This document shows, one piece after another, positions 1 through 7,612 of a DNA stretch of 64,000 nt. Each line of letters begins with the position of its first letter. Position 1 is the stretch's first letter. This DNA comes from Clavibacter capsici (GTDB taxonomy: Bacteria; Actinomycetota; Actinomycetes; Actinomycetales; Microbacteriaceae), in NCBI RefSeq assembly GCF_001280205.1, contig NZ_CP012573.1, positions 2,976,001-3,040,000 on the forward strand, in the 5' to 3' direction. Under the pieces are notes generated by a model that saw only the letters and a program-made list of their open reading frames with translations, had not been told where the DNA came from and made no database searches. The position numbers were made by a program, and so were the translations under genes.

Positions 1-66
1 GCCGACGACGAGCGCCGCCAGCCACCTCCTCCTGCTGCTGCTGCTGCTGCCTGGGCGTGACGACAT
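1..66 (-). CDS. N-terminus of a membrane or secreted protein (partial, runs off the left edge)
   Basis: Only the first 22 codons lie in the window. They read MSSRPG, five Ser, RRRW, then LAALVVG, which is the basic-then-hydrophobic start of a signal peptide or a first membrane segment. An excellent ribosome binding site (GAAGGAG, six bases before the ATG) supports the start. The five serines are encoded by a perfect AGC run, so the N-terminal length could vary by repeat slippage. Nothing can be said about function because the rest of the gene is outside the window. Confidence 0.55.
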   Translation of the reverse strand, partial: MSSRPGSSSSSRRRWLAALVVG

Positions 67-313
67 GGCCTGCTCCTTCGTGGGACGGAGCCGGGCGACG
101 GTCGTCGACCCGGCGACGTGCGGACGAAGCGCCCCAGGTGGATCGCTGGCTGGTGCGTGGAGGTGGTGCGGAGGGGCGCCCCTGCCGAGGTCGCGACAGG
201 GGAAGCGGACCCGGCGGCTGAGGATGGCATGCGGGCGGGGCGGGGTCGGCGGGTTCTCCACGGGGGGGCGGGCGGGCCGGGATGGAGCCGACCAGCTCGG
301 CGGCGTCGGCGGC

Positions 314-727
314 TCAGCGGATCGCGTGCCCCGGGTGCTCCGCGTCGTAGCGCTCCCGCGACTCCGCGATGCCCGCGCGCTCCGCGAGAGCCCAGTCGGC
401 GAGGGCCTTCACGAGGTGGGTGAGCCGGCTGCCCGAGGGCGTGAGCGCGTACGAGACCTGCGCGGGCACCGTCGGGAAGACCGTGCGGGCGACGAGGCCG
501 TCGCGCTCCAGCCGCCGGAGGGTGAGCGTCAGCATGCGCTGCGAGATCCCCTCGACCGCGCGCTGCAGCTCGCGGAACCGCCGCTCCCCCGACGCCAGCT
601 CGACGACGACGAGCACCGACCAGGTGTCGCCGACGCGGTCGAGCACGTCGCGGATCCCGCAGTCGAGGTGGTCCGCGCGGCCGCAGGGCTCGAGGTCCGC
701 GGTCACCGCGGTGTGCGTGGGTGACAC
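314..727 (-). CDS. HxlR-type winged-helix regulator, likely redox-sensing (QorR-like)
   Basis: A 137-aa HxlR/DUF24 regulator. The GTG start is chosen because AAGGAGG sits seven bases upstream; the frame stays open further upstream but without another good site. The winged helix covers roughly residues 25-110, with a recognition helix around [16 protein letters not shown]. The family's conserved N-terminal Cys is present (C23), with another at C15. It is divergent from a quinone-reductase-like gene. The same arrangement is known for QorR/qor2 of Corynebacterium glutamicum and ytfH/qorB of E. coli, so it probably represses its neighbour until thiol-reactive quinones oxidise the Cys. The function is inferred from family and context. 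Confidence 0.85.
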   Translation of the reverse strand: MSPTHTAVTADLEPCGRADHLDCGIRDVLDRVGDTWSVLVVVELASGERRFRELQRAVEGISQRMLTLTLRRLERDGLVARTVFPTVPAQVSYALTPSGSRLTHLVKALADWALAERAGIAESRERYDAEHPGHAIR

Positions 728-805
728 GGGAGTGCCTCCTTGTGAGGGGTCGGGGGTCGCAGCACGCTCGGAGACATCACCGACAGAACCACGAGAGGTG
801 GATCC

Positions 806-1630
806 ATGATCCTCGTCACCGGCGCCACGGGCCAGCTCGGCTCCGCCATCCTCCAGCACCTCCGCGCGACGGGGGCCGACGCGATCGGCAGCAGCCGCTC
901 CGGCGCCGACGGCATGCGTCGGATCGACCTCGACGACCCCGCGACCGTCTCCTTCGCCGGCGTCGACACCCTGGTGCTCGTCTCGGCGGGCGAGGCCGAG
1001 GACGACGTGGTCACCGCTCGGCACGACGCCGCGATCACCGCGGCCGAGCGCGACGGCGTCGGGCACGTGATCTACACGAGCGTCGGGGCGGGCGGGGACC
1101 ACCTCGCCTTCGCGCTCGCGCACCGCTGGACCGAGCGCCGCCTCGCCCGGAGCCGCGTGCCGTCGACCGTGCTGCGGAACGGCCTGTACGCGGAGCTGTT
1201 CGGGGCCCTGCTCACGTGGCGCGGGTCGCGGCTGGAGTCGGCGTTCGGCGACGGGGCCCTCGCGGCCGTCGCGCGCGGGGACCTCGCGGAGGCGGCGGCC
1301 GTCGTCGCCCGCGCGCCGCAGGATCACGCGGGCCGTCGGTACGACCTCGTGGGCAGGCCCATCACGGCGGCCTCGGTGGCGCAGCGGGTGGGTGCGCCGC
1401 TCGACGGTCTCGACCTCGCTGCGCGCCGGGCGTCCTACGAGGGTGCCGGGCTGAAGCCGTTCCAGCCGGCGATGCTCATGTCGATCCACACGGCCGTGCG
1501 GCACGGGTTCCTCGCCGAGACGAGCGGCGACCTGGCGATGCTGCTCGGCCGGGATCCCGTGGATGCCGTGCAGGTGGCGGCCGATGCGGCGTCGGCCGCC
1601 CGCCCTGCGCCGGAACGACCAGCTGACTAG
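806..1630 (+). CDS. NAD(P)-binding NmrA/quinone oxidoreductase-2-like protein
   Basis: A 274-aa atypical short-chain dehydrogenase. The N-terminus [14 protein letters not shown] is a Rossmann GxxGxxG nucleotide-binding loop at residues 2-15, and the rest fits the NmrA/QorB group (length about 280). These enzymes reduce quinones with NAD(P)H or act as redox sensors and are cytoplasmic. AGAGG stands just ahead of the ATG. The gene lies 78 bases from, and divergent to, the HxlR regulator, so the shared spacer very probably carries the operator. The exact substrate cannot be read from the sequence. Confidence 0.82.
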   Translation: MILVTGATGQLGSAILQHLRATGADAIGSSRSGADGMRRIDLDDPATVSFAGVDTLVLVSAGEAEDDVVTARHDAAITAAERDGVGHVIYTSVGAGGDHLAFALAHRWTERRLARSRVPSTVLRNGLYAELFGALLTWRGSRLESAFGDGALAAVARGDLAEAAAVVARAPQDHAGRRYDLVGRPITAASVAQRVGAPLDGLDLAARRASYEGAGLKPFQPAMLMSIHTAVRHGFLAETSGDLAMLLGRDPVDAVQVAADAASAARPAPERPAD

Positions 1631-1648
1631 CTGACTAGTCGGTGCGGG

Positions 1649-2254
1649 CTACTCCCCCGACTGCCCCGCGTCCGTCACCGTCACGTCGGTGTGCACGAAG
1701 TTGAGGTACGAGCGGGAGGCCGTGGGGCCGCGCTGGCCCTGGTAGCGGGATGCGTACTCGCCGGATCCGTAGGGCTTCTCGGCGGGCGACGACAGGCGGA
1801 AGAAGCAGAGCTGGCCGATCTTCATCCCGGGCCAGAGCTTGATGGGCAGCGTCGCGACGTTCGACAGCTCGAGCGTGACGTGGCCGGAGAACCCGGGGTC
1901 GATGAAGCCGGCGGTGGAGTGCGTGAGGAGGCCGAGGCGGCCGAGAGAGCTCTTGCCCTCGAGGCGCGCGGCGACGTCGTCGGGCAGCGTGACCAGCTCG
2001 TACGTGGATCCGAGGACGAACTCGCCCGGGTGCAGGATGAACGGCTCCCCCGGCTTCGACTCGATGAGGCGCGTGAGCTCGGGCTGGTCCTCGGCGGGGT
2101 CGATGTAGGGGTACTTGTGGTTGTCGAACAGCCGGAAGAAGCGGTCGATGCGCACGTCGATGCTCGCGGGCTGCAGCATCCCGGGGTCGTACGGATCGAG
2201 GGCCACTCGTCCGGCGTCGAGCTCGGCGGTGATGTCACGGTCGGAGAGGAGCAC
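1649..2254 (-). CDS. dcd: dCTP deaminase, probably bifunctional dCTP deaminase/dUTPase
   Basis: A 201-aa protein matching Dcd over its whole length. The conserved core [20 protein letters not shown] (residues about 112-131) carries the family's catalytic Glu and the Thr/Ala-containing loop. It is nearly the same as in the actinobacterial (M. tuberculosis) enzyme, which turns dCTP into dUMP in two steps. It supplies dUMP for thymidylate synthesis and keeps dUTP low. The GTG start is supported by a TAGGCT hexamer six bases upstream, implying a leaderless mRNA. The gene is convergent with the oxidoreductase and divergent from the tRNA. Confidence 0.95.
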   Translation of the reverse strand: MLLSDRDITAELDAGRVALDPYDPGMLQPASIDVRIDRFFRLFDNHKYPYIDPAEDQPELTRLIESKPGEPFILHPGEFVLGSTYELVTLPDDVAARLEGKSSLGRLGLLTHSTAGFIDPGFSGHVTLELSNVATLPIKLWPGMKIGQLCFFRLSSPAEKPYGSGEYASRYQGQRGPTASRSYLNFVHTDVTVTDAGQSGE

Positions 2255-2260
2255 GGCAGG

Positions 2261-2266
2261 AGCCTA
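2261..2266 (-). promoter_or_regulatory. -10 element of dcd (leaderless)
   Basis: TAGGCT on the minus strand, six bases before the GTG of dcd; there is no Shine-Dalgarno sequence in between. Confidence 0.55.
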
Positions 2267-2335
2267 CCGGCGCGGGGTGGCGCCCGGCCGGACTCTTGCT
2301 AGGCTGTGGTCTCGACCCGGCTCCAGGCCGGTCGC

Positions 2336-2409
2336 GCGAGTGTAGTTCAATGGTAGAACTTCAGCTTCCCAAGCTGATAGCGCGGGTTCGATTCCCGTCA
2401 CTCGCTCCA
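2336..2409 (+). tRNA. tRNA-Gly (anticodon CCC)
   Basis: A complete 74-base cloverleaf. The acceptor stem GCGAGTG pairs with CACTCGC, the D-loop is AGTTCAATGGTAGAA, and the anticodon stem TCAGC/GCTGA encloses the loop TTCCCAA, giving anticodon CCC (reads GGG). The T-arm GCGGG-TTCGATT-CCCGT and an encoded 3' CCA at 2407-2409 complete it. The composition changes abruptly to AT-rich right after the CCA, which suggests this tRNA is or was an integration site. Confidence 0.96.
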
Positions 2410-2536
2410 TTTATTTAGCAAGTCGTGCATATAGTTGCCGCTAAATTTAGCATTTACTTATGCTGGGGCGCTTTGCAATAGATTCTTCGAGCGCGACTAC
2501 GCTAGTGTCGATATTTGAAATATATAATCGCGGCCC

Positions 2537-2821
2537 CTAGTCGTCCGACATTATGGAACCAGTTTCTGTAATCCAAACTCGCTTACCTTCGCTAATGCGA
2601 GTGGCTACGACGGACAGTTCGGGGTCCGAGATAGAAGCCCCATTGCCTACCGCACTAACGGCTTCCAGCAAAGCTCTTCTGACTTCAGCGACAGGCCGTC
2701 CCGCATATTTGGATGAGACCGAAGCCAATGCCGCACCAAGACGCTTGATCTGCTCCGCTAGCTGACGTGGAAAGTCGGGATTCATGTGAAATGTCATAGT
2801 AAGAAGTCTATCCAGTTGCAT
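2537..2821 (-). CDS. small hypothetical protein of the tRNA island
   Basis: About 94 aa from the ATG at 2821 (weak AAGGG three bases before it). The frame is open up to an ATG at 2971, and an internal ATG at 2785 is also possible, so the start is uncertain. The sequence from LAEQIKRLGAALA through VRRALLEAVSAVG looks like two amphipathic helices, followed by a short strand-like end (VWITETGS). I recognise no family. It lies downstream of the 477-aa gene in the same direction and probably shares its transcript, so it may be a partner or antitoxin of that protein. That role is inference only. Confidence 0.5.
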   Translation of the reverse strand: MQLDRLLTMTFHMNPDFPRQLAEQIKRLGAALASVSSKYAGRPVAEVRRALLEAVSAVGNGASISDPELSVVATRISEGKRVWITETGSIMSDD

Positions 2822-2978
2822 GAACCCTTGGCAATCACCTAGATGCAAGAGACTCGTGCCGCTACTACGCCGGCAAGCGGCAGCACGCTTGCGGGCATCT
2901 AGTCTCGACGCTTGGCCATCCGGGTCCCTAGTACGCCAAAAATGGCCCGGACGGAGGTCCATGCACCGCATGGCTAGA

Positions 2979-4412
2979 TCAGATGGCCGCCTCCGCTAGG
3001 CGCTTTACACCGGAATCAAATCGCAATTGATCCGGCGTTCCAGAAAATTGACGAATAGCAGACATGAGGGCGCGATCGGTGTTGCTCGTCAGTTTCGGTT
3101 CAAGCAGATCTAGAAGCAGCGTCCATTGATTTCGGCCTACGTTACTAGTGAGTAGCGACGCTACTGACGGCTCCAAAAAGAGCCGAAGGGCAATCCGCGC
3201 GTCCGATGTTGAGAATCTGGAAATCATTTTCTTATATGCAACGACGGCGGCAACACTGACCCCATAGCCATTACCCAAATAGCAATCAACAATGACGCGA
3301 ACATATCGCTCGCGAACCTGCGCGGGCACGTCCCCTTGTTCACCGGCAAGATCAAGCACTCTCCGCGCAGGCGTGGGCTCATTGTAAAAATTGTCAGAAC
3401 CGTGATGAGCACTACTCAAGAGATCGAGAGCATCACTCATATCTATGGCGCGCACCTCATTGGTCAGGTAAGCAGATCCGTTTACAAGGTCAATCAGCTC
3501 GCGCGCTGCGCTAGCGAAATCCGTTTCAGCACTCGCGCTTGCCCGACCGTGACGTAAGCCGAAGCTTTTTCGCGCCGCGTCTTGGACGAATGGCCACAGA
3601 CGCGGCCAGAGAAGACGAACATTGTCGGCGACTGTGGGCGTTCGATCCGGAGCAGTGTAGAGACCGAACAGCCCATTTGCGAGCGTATCAGCCCGGTCTA
3701 AGGGCAGCTGGTCGAAGAACGCTGCCGCGGAATCCACAGCGGGCTGATCAAGAACGTCTCTCTTTATATTTGCGAGTAGTCGGCCTGTGTGGGCGGTCAC
3801 ATTATCCGTTGGGACATTGATGACTTCGCGAATGCACAGCTGCAAGAAAGTCACGAGCTCAAGGCCCGTAAGTTCGTTTTGGTTCGGATGGGCGGCACTC
3901 GCATGATTGCGCATGAATCGGATATTGTCGAGACGCGCAAATCCTACGTCACTAAGTAGCCCAATGGTCATCGCGGCCCGTAGGAGACGTGCATCATCAA
4001 TAGACGGTAGGTCCTCTTCGGCTTTGAGCGCCTTCCGCAGGTCAGAGTTCGTTCCCGCAGCAATGTCAAAAAAGTATGCGATGTCAAACCCGGTCACACG
4101 GGATCGCAATGCTGAAACCAGTTCATCCCATAGGTAGTTCAACGCAGCATCGAACAACCCCACGGTGGCTGCCGCCACCATCTTTGAGACGTAATGTGCG
4201 CGAGAGCGAATAAGGGGGTCAAGCTCTTCGAGGACGCTTCCGACATTACTTACCATCGCTGCGCGCTCGCCGACAGGCACAAAGAGTCGCTCAGTCGGCA
4301 GGCCAAATTGCTCTAGCATGCCCCTGACGCCCTCTTCGAATCTAACGAGATCGGTAGCAGGCGTTCCAGCGTGGGCTACACGAGCGCTTGCGTCTGGATT
4401 ATTGTCGGTCAT
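2979..4412 (-). CDS. hypothetical protein with a HEPN-like motif (candidate defence or RNase protein)
   Basis: A 477-aa protein, mostly helical, with no signal peptide. Residues 161-195 read as two helices around RNHASAAH (R168, N169, H175), the R-N/x-x4-6-H signature of HEPN ribonucleases found in abortive-infection and toxin proteins. The next helix (LELVTFLQLCIREV) fits that fold. I recognise no domain in the C-terminal half (about 250-477). Codon use is AT-rich and unlike the neighbours, in an island at a tRNA. The ATG is preceded only by a weak GGCGG. Recognition of the protein as a whole failed; the HEPN reading rests on one motif and its helical setting. Confidence 0.6.
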   Translation of the reverse strand: MTDNNPDASARVAHAGTPATDLVRFEEGVRGMLEQFGLPTERLFVPVGERAAMVSNVGSVLEELDPLIRSRAHYVSKMVAAATVGLFDAALNYLWDELVSALRSRVTGFDIAYFFDIAAGTNSDLRKALKAEEDLPSIDDARLLRAAMTIGLLSDVGFARLDNIRFMRNHASAAHPNQNELTGLELVTFLQLCIREVINVPTDNVTAHTGRLLANIKRDVLDQPAVDSAAAFFDQLPLDRADTLANGLFGLYTAPDRTPTVADNVRLLWPRLWPFVQDAARKSFGLRHGRASASAETDFASAARELIDLVNGSAYLTNEVRAIDMSDALDLLSSAHHGSDNFYNEPTPARRVLDLAGEQGDVPAQVRERYVRVIVDCYLGNGYGVSVAAVVAYKKMISRFSTSDARIALRLFLEPSVASLLTSNVGRNQWTLLLDLLEPKLTSNTDRALMSAIRQFSGTPDQLRFDSGVKRLAEAAI

Positions 4413-4746
4413 TCCGCCAAACTACCGGGGTAACAACGGGACTGACTATAGACAACCCTGCTTATTGGGCCTCCTCTTACCCCCAGAGCAGGGCACGCAG
4501 GACGCTCCTCAGGCGTCACGTCGTTGTGGGGCACAAGATTGACCCTCGCAACCGCGGAAGCCAAAATCGTCGTCGGCAGCACATCACGGAAATCCTCGAG
4601 GTACCTCCTTAACGCTACGCCTTCCGCTGTATCTCACACGTGTGTCATCGACGGGGTGAGGTGAGGATCGGATTGAGCGGAAGCTGATGACGCACACGCG
4701 CCGAGTTGGCGGGCACACCAGATCGACGTGCCATACCTCGGAGCAG
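4413..4746. other. 334-base gap without a recognised gene
   Basis: Upstream of the island gene, the minus strand has TATAGT (complement of 4445-4450) as a possible -10 box. The right part contains the short palindrome ACACGTGTGT near 4637-4646. Short open frames here lack ribosome sites and coding character. I see no terminator or RNA gene. Confidence 0.35.
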
Positions 4747-5087
4747 TCAGCGGGTCGCGCTGCTAGCCTCCGCCAGCAACGACGCCATCCCCGCCTCCGC
4801 AGTCGCCGCATCCCCATCCCGGATCGCGAAAGCCACCTGCTCATGGGTGTCGAGCGCATGCGGTCGCGGCGTCCGCGGCATCAGCCCCTGGTGCGTGCGA
4901 CCGCTCAGGACCTCCGTGATCACCTCGCGGAGGGCGCAGAACATGTCGTTGCCGCTGGCCTCGAGGATCAGGTGGTGGAACTCGATGTCGGCGGCGAGGA
5001 AGTCGACGAGGGCGCCGGCCTCGCCGAGGCCGCGGAGATCCACCGCGAGCTCGGCGATGCGCGTGCGCTGAGCAGCAGTCGCGGGAC
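4747..5087 (-). pseudogene. truncated second copy of gntR (FCD domain fragment)
   Basis: The sequence repeats the last third of the intact gntR gene at 6153-6493, with stop codons aligned at an offset of 1406 bases. Translated, it gives the C-terminal part of the FCD ligand-binding domain (VDLRGLGEAGALVDFLAAD onward) with a few changes near the end (FAIRDG for HAIRDG, EASSATR for EVSSAIR). The DNA-binding domain is absent: homology stops abruptly near 5087, where a different small gene ends. Roughly 4865-5075 is almost identical to the intact copy and the 3' part is more diverged, so the copy is either fairly recent or kept similar by gene conversion. No start codon has a ribosome site, so it is probably not a working gene. 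Confidence 0.85.
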
Positions 5088-5291
5088 TCAGTCCTGAGGC
5101 TCGTAGGTGCTCTGACGGGTTCCTCTGTCGTAGCGGAAGCCGATCGGATAGTGCGTGGTCAACGCGCCGTTCGGGAATCGATCGGTCACTTCCTCTGCGA
5201 AGTCGTGCGCCTCTTCGCGAGTGGCGAAGACGCCGAGGACGGTGTTGTCGGGTGACTCATCGTGCTGGACGATCCATACCTCAGAGACCAT
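5088..5291 (-). CDS. small DUF7336-like hypothetical protein
   Basis: A 67-aa cytoplasmic protein beginning MVSEVWIVQHDE. The pattern 'VWIVQHDESPDN..VLGVFATREEAHDFAEEV' followed by a GFRYDR strand resembles the small DUF7336-type domain (a strand-strand-helix module of unknown function); I recall this family but cannot confirm it. There is no clear ribosome site before the ATG. The stop codon abuts the end of the truncated gntR copy. It lies between the two gntR repeats and is divergent from the secreted-protein gene. Confidence 0.6.
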   Translation of the reverse strand: MVSEVWIVQHDESPDNTVLGVFATREEAHDFAEEVTDRFPNGALTTHYPIGFRYDRGTRQSTYEPQD

Positions 5292-5397
5292 GCAGCAACA
5301 GTAGGCCTGTGCACTCCAGCCCCGTGGAGCGGTTGCACTCTGACTGACTGCTCGCGACCCGGTCGGGTCGCCTACAGCAGAAGTCAGGAGAGCAATC

Positions 5398-6015
5398 ATG
5401 ATGAAGACCTTCATGGCCGCGATGACCGCAGCAGCGGTCGCGGGCGCGATGGCTCTAGCAGCACCAGCCGTGGCAGTCGAGAGGCCCCTCCCATCGACGG
5501 CCGTCACCGAGCATGCACCCGCGTACGACCCCCGCATCGCTCCACCTTCGTCGGGAGACCTGACGTGGGCCCAAGTAGAGGAGGTGACCGAGAGCGCCCC
5601 TTCGTACCGGGATCCCGCGACTCAGGCGTCCTCGGATGTCGATGCGGTCTCGTCAGGGGCGGGATGCACCATCAACACCGGCGACGTCTACAAGCGCGCG
5701 TCCGGTCGCGGCTTCCCCTATGGCGCTGTCGGGGGCAAGCCGACGACGACCTGCGGCACGCTCATGGTGCGCATGACGCAGACGACGACTCTCTACAAGA
5801 CAGTGTGGTGGGGTCTGCAGAAGGTGGCCGGCCCGTTCACCAGCTCGAACGTCGGTCAGGGAACGATCACGCAGAGGAATGTCATCCGGAAGTGCGATGA
5901 CCTGCGGGACACGACTTTCCGCATGATCGTGCGGAATACCGGGACCTTCCCGACCGGCTCCACGGGAACGGCATCCGCCTATGAGGAGAGCACCGAGGCC
6001 TGCGGCACCAACTGA
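5398..6015 (+). CDS. hypothetical secreted protein
   Basis: A 205-aa protein with a clear Sec signal peptide: MMKTF, a hydrophobic Ala-rich core, and a likely cleavage after AVA near residue 26. The mature part holds four cysteines (GAGC, TTTC, IRKC, TEAC), which could form two disulfide bonds outside the cell. AGGAG is six bases ahead of the first of two adjacent ATGs. I know no family for it. It is carried between the gntR direct repeats and is followed by a hairpin terminator, so it looks like an independently transcribed accessory gene. Confidence 0.75.
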   Translation: MMKTFMAAMTAAAVAGAMALAAPAVAVERPLPSTAVTEHAPAYDPRIAPPSSGDLTWAQVEEVTESAPSYRDPATQASSDVDAVSSGAGCTINTGDVYKRASGRGFPYGAVGGKPTTTCGTLMVRMTQTTTLYKTVWWGLQKVAGPFTSSNVGQGTITQRNVIRKCDDLRDTTFRMIVRNTGTFPTGSTGTASAYEESTEACGTN

Positions 6016-6036
6016 TCCCCAGCTCCCTCTGCGGCG

Positions 6037-6076
6037 GGGAGCCGGCCCGGCAGCGACACGTCCGGGTCGGCTCCTC
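6037..6076 (+). terminator. hairpin terminator after the secreted-protein gene
   Basis: GAGCCGGCCCGG (6039-6050) pairs with CCGGGTCGGCTC (6062-6073) with one G-T pair. The stem is GC-rich without a clear T-run, as is usual in these genomes. Confidence 0.55.
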
Positions 6077-6152
6077 GCGGGCGCGCATGACCGCATCGTC
6101 AGTGGCGTGCTCGCACCCCACGCATGGAGCGGGATACGCGGACATCGTCGGG

Positions 6153-6881
6153 TCAGCGGATCGCGCTACTGACCTCCGCCAACAACGACGCCATCCCCGC
6201 CTCCGCCGTCGCCGCGTCGCCGTCGCGGATCGCGTGCGCCACCTGCTCGTGCGTGTCCAACGCATGAGGACGCGGCGTCCGCGGCATCAGCCCCTGGTGC
6301 GTGCGACCGCTCAGGACCTCCGTGATCACCTCGCGGAGGGCGCAGAACATGTCGTTGCCACTGGCCTCGAGGATCAGGTGGTGGAACTCGATGTCGGCGG
6401 CGAGGAAGTCGACGAGGGCGCCGGCCTCGCCGAGGCCGCGGAGATCCACCGCGAGCTCGGCGATGCGCGTGCGCTGGGCAGCCGTCGCGTAGCGCGCCGC
6501 GAGTGACGCCGCCACCGGCTCGACCGCGCGGCGCAGCTGGGTGAGGGAGCGGAACTGGTCCGAGCGGCCGGGGCCGGTGAGGCGCCAGCGGATGATGCGC
6601 GGGTCGTAGACGTTCCAGCGATCCGGGCCCTGCACCACGAGGCCCACGCGGCGCTTCGGCACGATCAGCGCCATCGCCTCGAGCACGCGCACGCAGTCGC
6701 GCACCACCGTGCGGGAGACGCCGAAACGCTGCTGGAGGTCCTCGATGGTGAGGCGCGTGCCCTCGGCGAGCGTGCCGTCGACGATGTCGCGGCCGAGCTC
6801 CTCGATGATCCGGGTGGCCAGCACCGTGGCGGCGGGGACCGCGCCGGCGGGAGCCGAGGGTGGGACTGACTGCGTCGTCAT
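6153..6881 (-). CDS. gntR: GntR/FadR-family repressor of the gluconate genes
   Basis: A 242-aa regulator. Residues about 24-95 form the GntR winged helix (TIEDLQQRFGVSRTVVRDCV), and residues about 105-235 form the FCD ligand-binding domain with the metal/ligand residues of the family (DIEFHHLIL, THEQVAHAI). GGAGAGG just before the ATG fixes the start. It is divergent from gluconokinase and gluconate permease, so it very probably represses them and is released by gluconate or 6-phosphogluconate. Its 3' third is duplicated at 4747-5087. Confidence 0.9.
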   Translation of the reverse strand: MTTQSVPPSAPAGAVPAATVLATRIIEELGRDIVDGTLAEGTRLTIEDLQQRFGVSRTVVRDCVRVLEAMALIVPKRRVGLVVQGPDRWNVYDPRIIRWRLTGPGRSDQFRSLTQLRRAVEPVAASLAARYATAAQRTRIAELAVDLRGLGEAGALVDFLAADIEFHHLILEASGNDMFCALREVITEVLSGRTHQGLMPRTPRPHALDTHEQVAHAIRDGDAATAEAGMASLLAEVSSAIR

Positions 6882-6968
6882 CGTCCTCTCCGGGTGCGCG
6901 GCGACCGGCGGGCCGCCTCGATGAGCATAGGTCGCCGCTCCTGGGGTGGTCGTCGGAGCGCTCCGCAA

Positions 6969-6979
6969 TGGTGTTACCT
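6969..6979. promoter_or_regulatory. candidate GntR operator
   Basis: TGGTGTTACCT lies between gntR and gntK. The TGGT-N3-ACC arrangement is the usual half-site pattern of FadR-subfamily regulators. It is the only such site I see in the divergent spacer; occupancy is inferred. Confidence 0.4.
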
Positions 6980-7034
6980 TTGGCCGGACGGCGGCCGACG
7001 AGCGAGCGCCGCCCGCGTCGACGAAGGAGTCAGC

Positions 7035-7553
7035 ATGGCCGCACAGCCCCGCCACGTCGTGGTGATGGGGATCTCCGGATCCGGCAAGACCACGATCGCC
7101 ACCGCCCTCGCCGAACGGCTCGGCTGGACCTTCGCGGAGGCGGACGAGTTCCACCCCGAGGCGAACATCGCCAAGATGTCGGCCGGCACGCCCCTCACCG
7201 ACGACGACCGCTGGACATGGCTCGAGGCCATGCGCGAGTGGATGAGCGGCGAGGCCCGCGCCGGCCGCAGCACCGTCGTCACCTGCTCCGCCCTCAAGCG
7301 CTCCTACCGCGACCTGCTCGACGGCGCTGACGGCGACGTGCGCTTCGTGCACCTCTCCGGCGACACCGAGCTGATCCGCGAGCGCATGAAGACCCGGAGC
7401 GGCCACTTCATGCCGGCCTCGCTGCTGCCCTCTCAGATCAGCACGCTCGAACCGCTCGACGACGGCGAGCGCGGCCTGACGCTCGAGAACACCGGGACGC
7501 CCGACGAGGTCACGACCCGCATCGTCGACGAGCTCGGCCTCGTCGCGAGCTAG
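7035..7553 (+). CDS. gntK: gluconokinase
   Basis: A 172-aa kinase that phosphorylates gluconate to 6-phosphogluconate with ATP, feeding the pentose phosphate pathway. The Walker A loop GISGSGKT is at residues 12-19. The family motifs ADEFHPEANIAKM and TCSALKRSYRD (substrate and lid regions) are intact, and the length matches GntK enzymes. GAAGGAG precedes the ATG. The gene is 60 bases ahead of the permease and in the same direction, so the two form an operon controlled by the divergent GntR. Confidence 0.95.
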   Translation: MAAQPRHVVVMGISGSGKTTIATALAERLGWTFAEADEFHPEANIAKMSAGTPLTDDDRWTWLEAMREWMSGEARAGRSTVVTCSALKRSYRDLLDGADGDVRFVHLSGDTELIRERMKTRSGHFMPASLLPSQISTLEPLDDGERGLTLENTGTPDEVTTRIVDELGLVAS

Positions 7554-7612
7554 CGCCCGCCCGCCCAGCCGCACCCCACCAGCCCCCTGCACGGTTCATC
7601 AACGGAGAGAAC

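Larger units (their letters stand above)
2410..4746. other. AT-richer genomic island behind tRNA-Gly
   Basis: The base composition differs sharply from the rest of the window: A/T-ending codons, runs such as TTATTTAG and ATATATAA, and none of the GGATCC words that occur several times per kilobase elsewhere. It starts at the tRNA 3' end and contains two minus-strand genes. I see no integrase, transposase or direct repeat of the tRNA 3' end, so it looks like the remnant or cargo of an integrated element. The right boundary is approximate, just before the partial gntR copy. Confidence 0.6.
4747..6493. repeat. direct repeat pair (about 340 bp each) made of gntR 3' sequence
   Basis: Copy 1 lies at 4747-5087 and copy 2 at 6153-6493, in the same orientation, separated by about 1.06 kb holding two small genes. 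Recombination between the copies would delete those genes and leave an intact gntR. The first bases of homology, around GTCAGCGG, extend a few bases past the gntR stop codon in both copies. Confidence 0.8.

Noticed and set aside
2822-2971. Extended N-terminus (144 aa) of the small island protein
   Set aside because: The extra 50 residues are Arg/Cys-rich without regular structure and the ATG at 2971 lacks a ribosome site, though it cannot be excluded.
2336-4746. attL/attR direct repeats of the tRNA 3' end
   Set aside because: I looked for a second copy of GATTCCCGTCACTCGCTCCA to the right of the tRNA and found none.
5088-5537. 149-codon version of the 67-aa gene
   Set aside because: The N-terminal 82 codons overlap the divergent secreted-protein gene and its start region and have no coding character; the ATG at 5291 is used instead.
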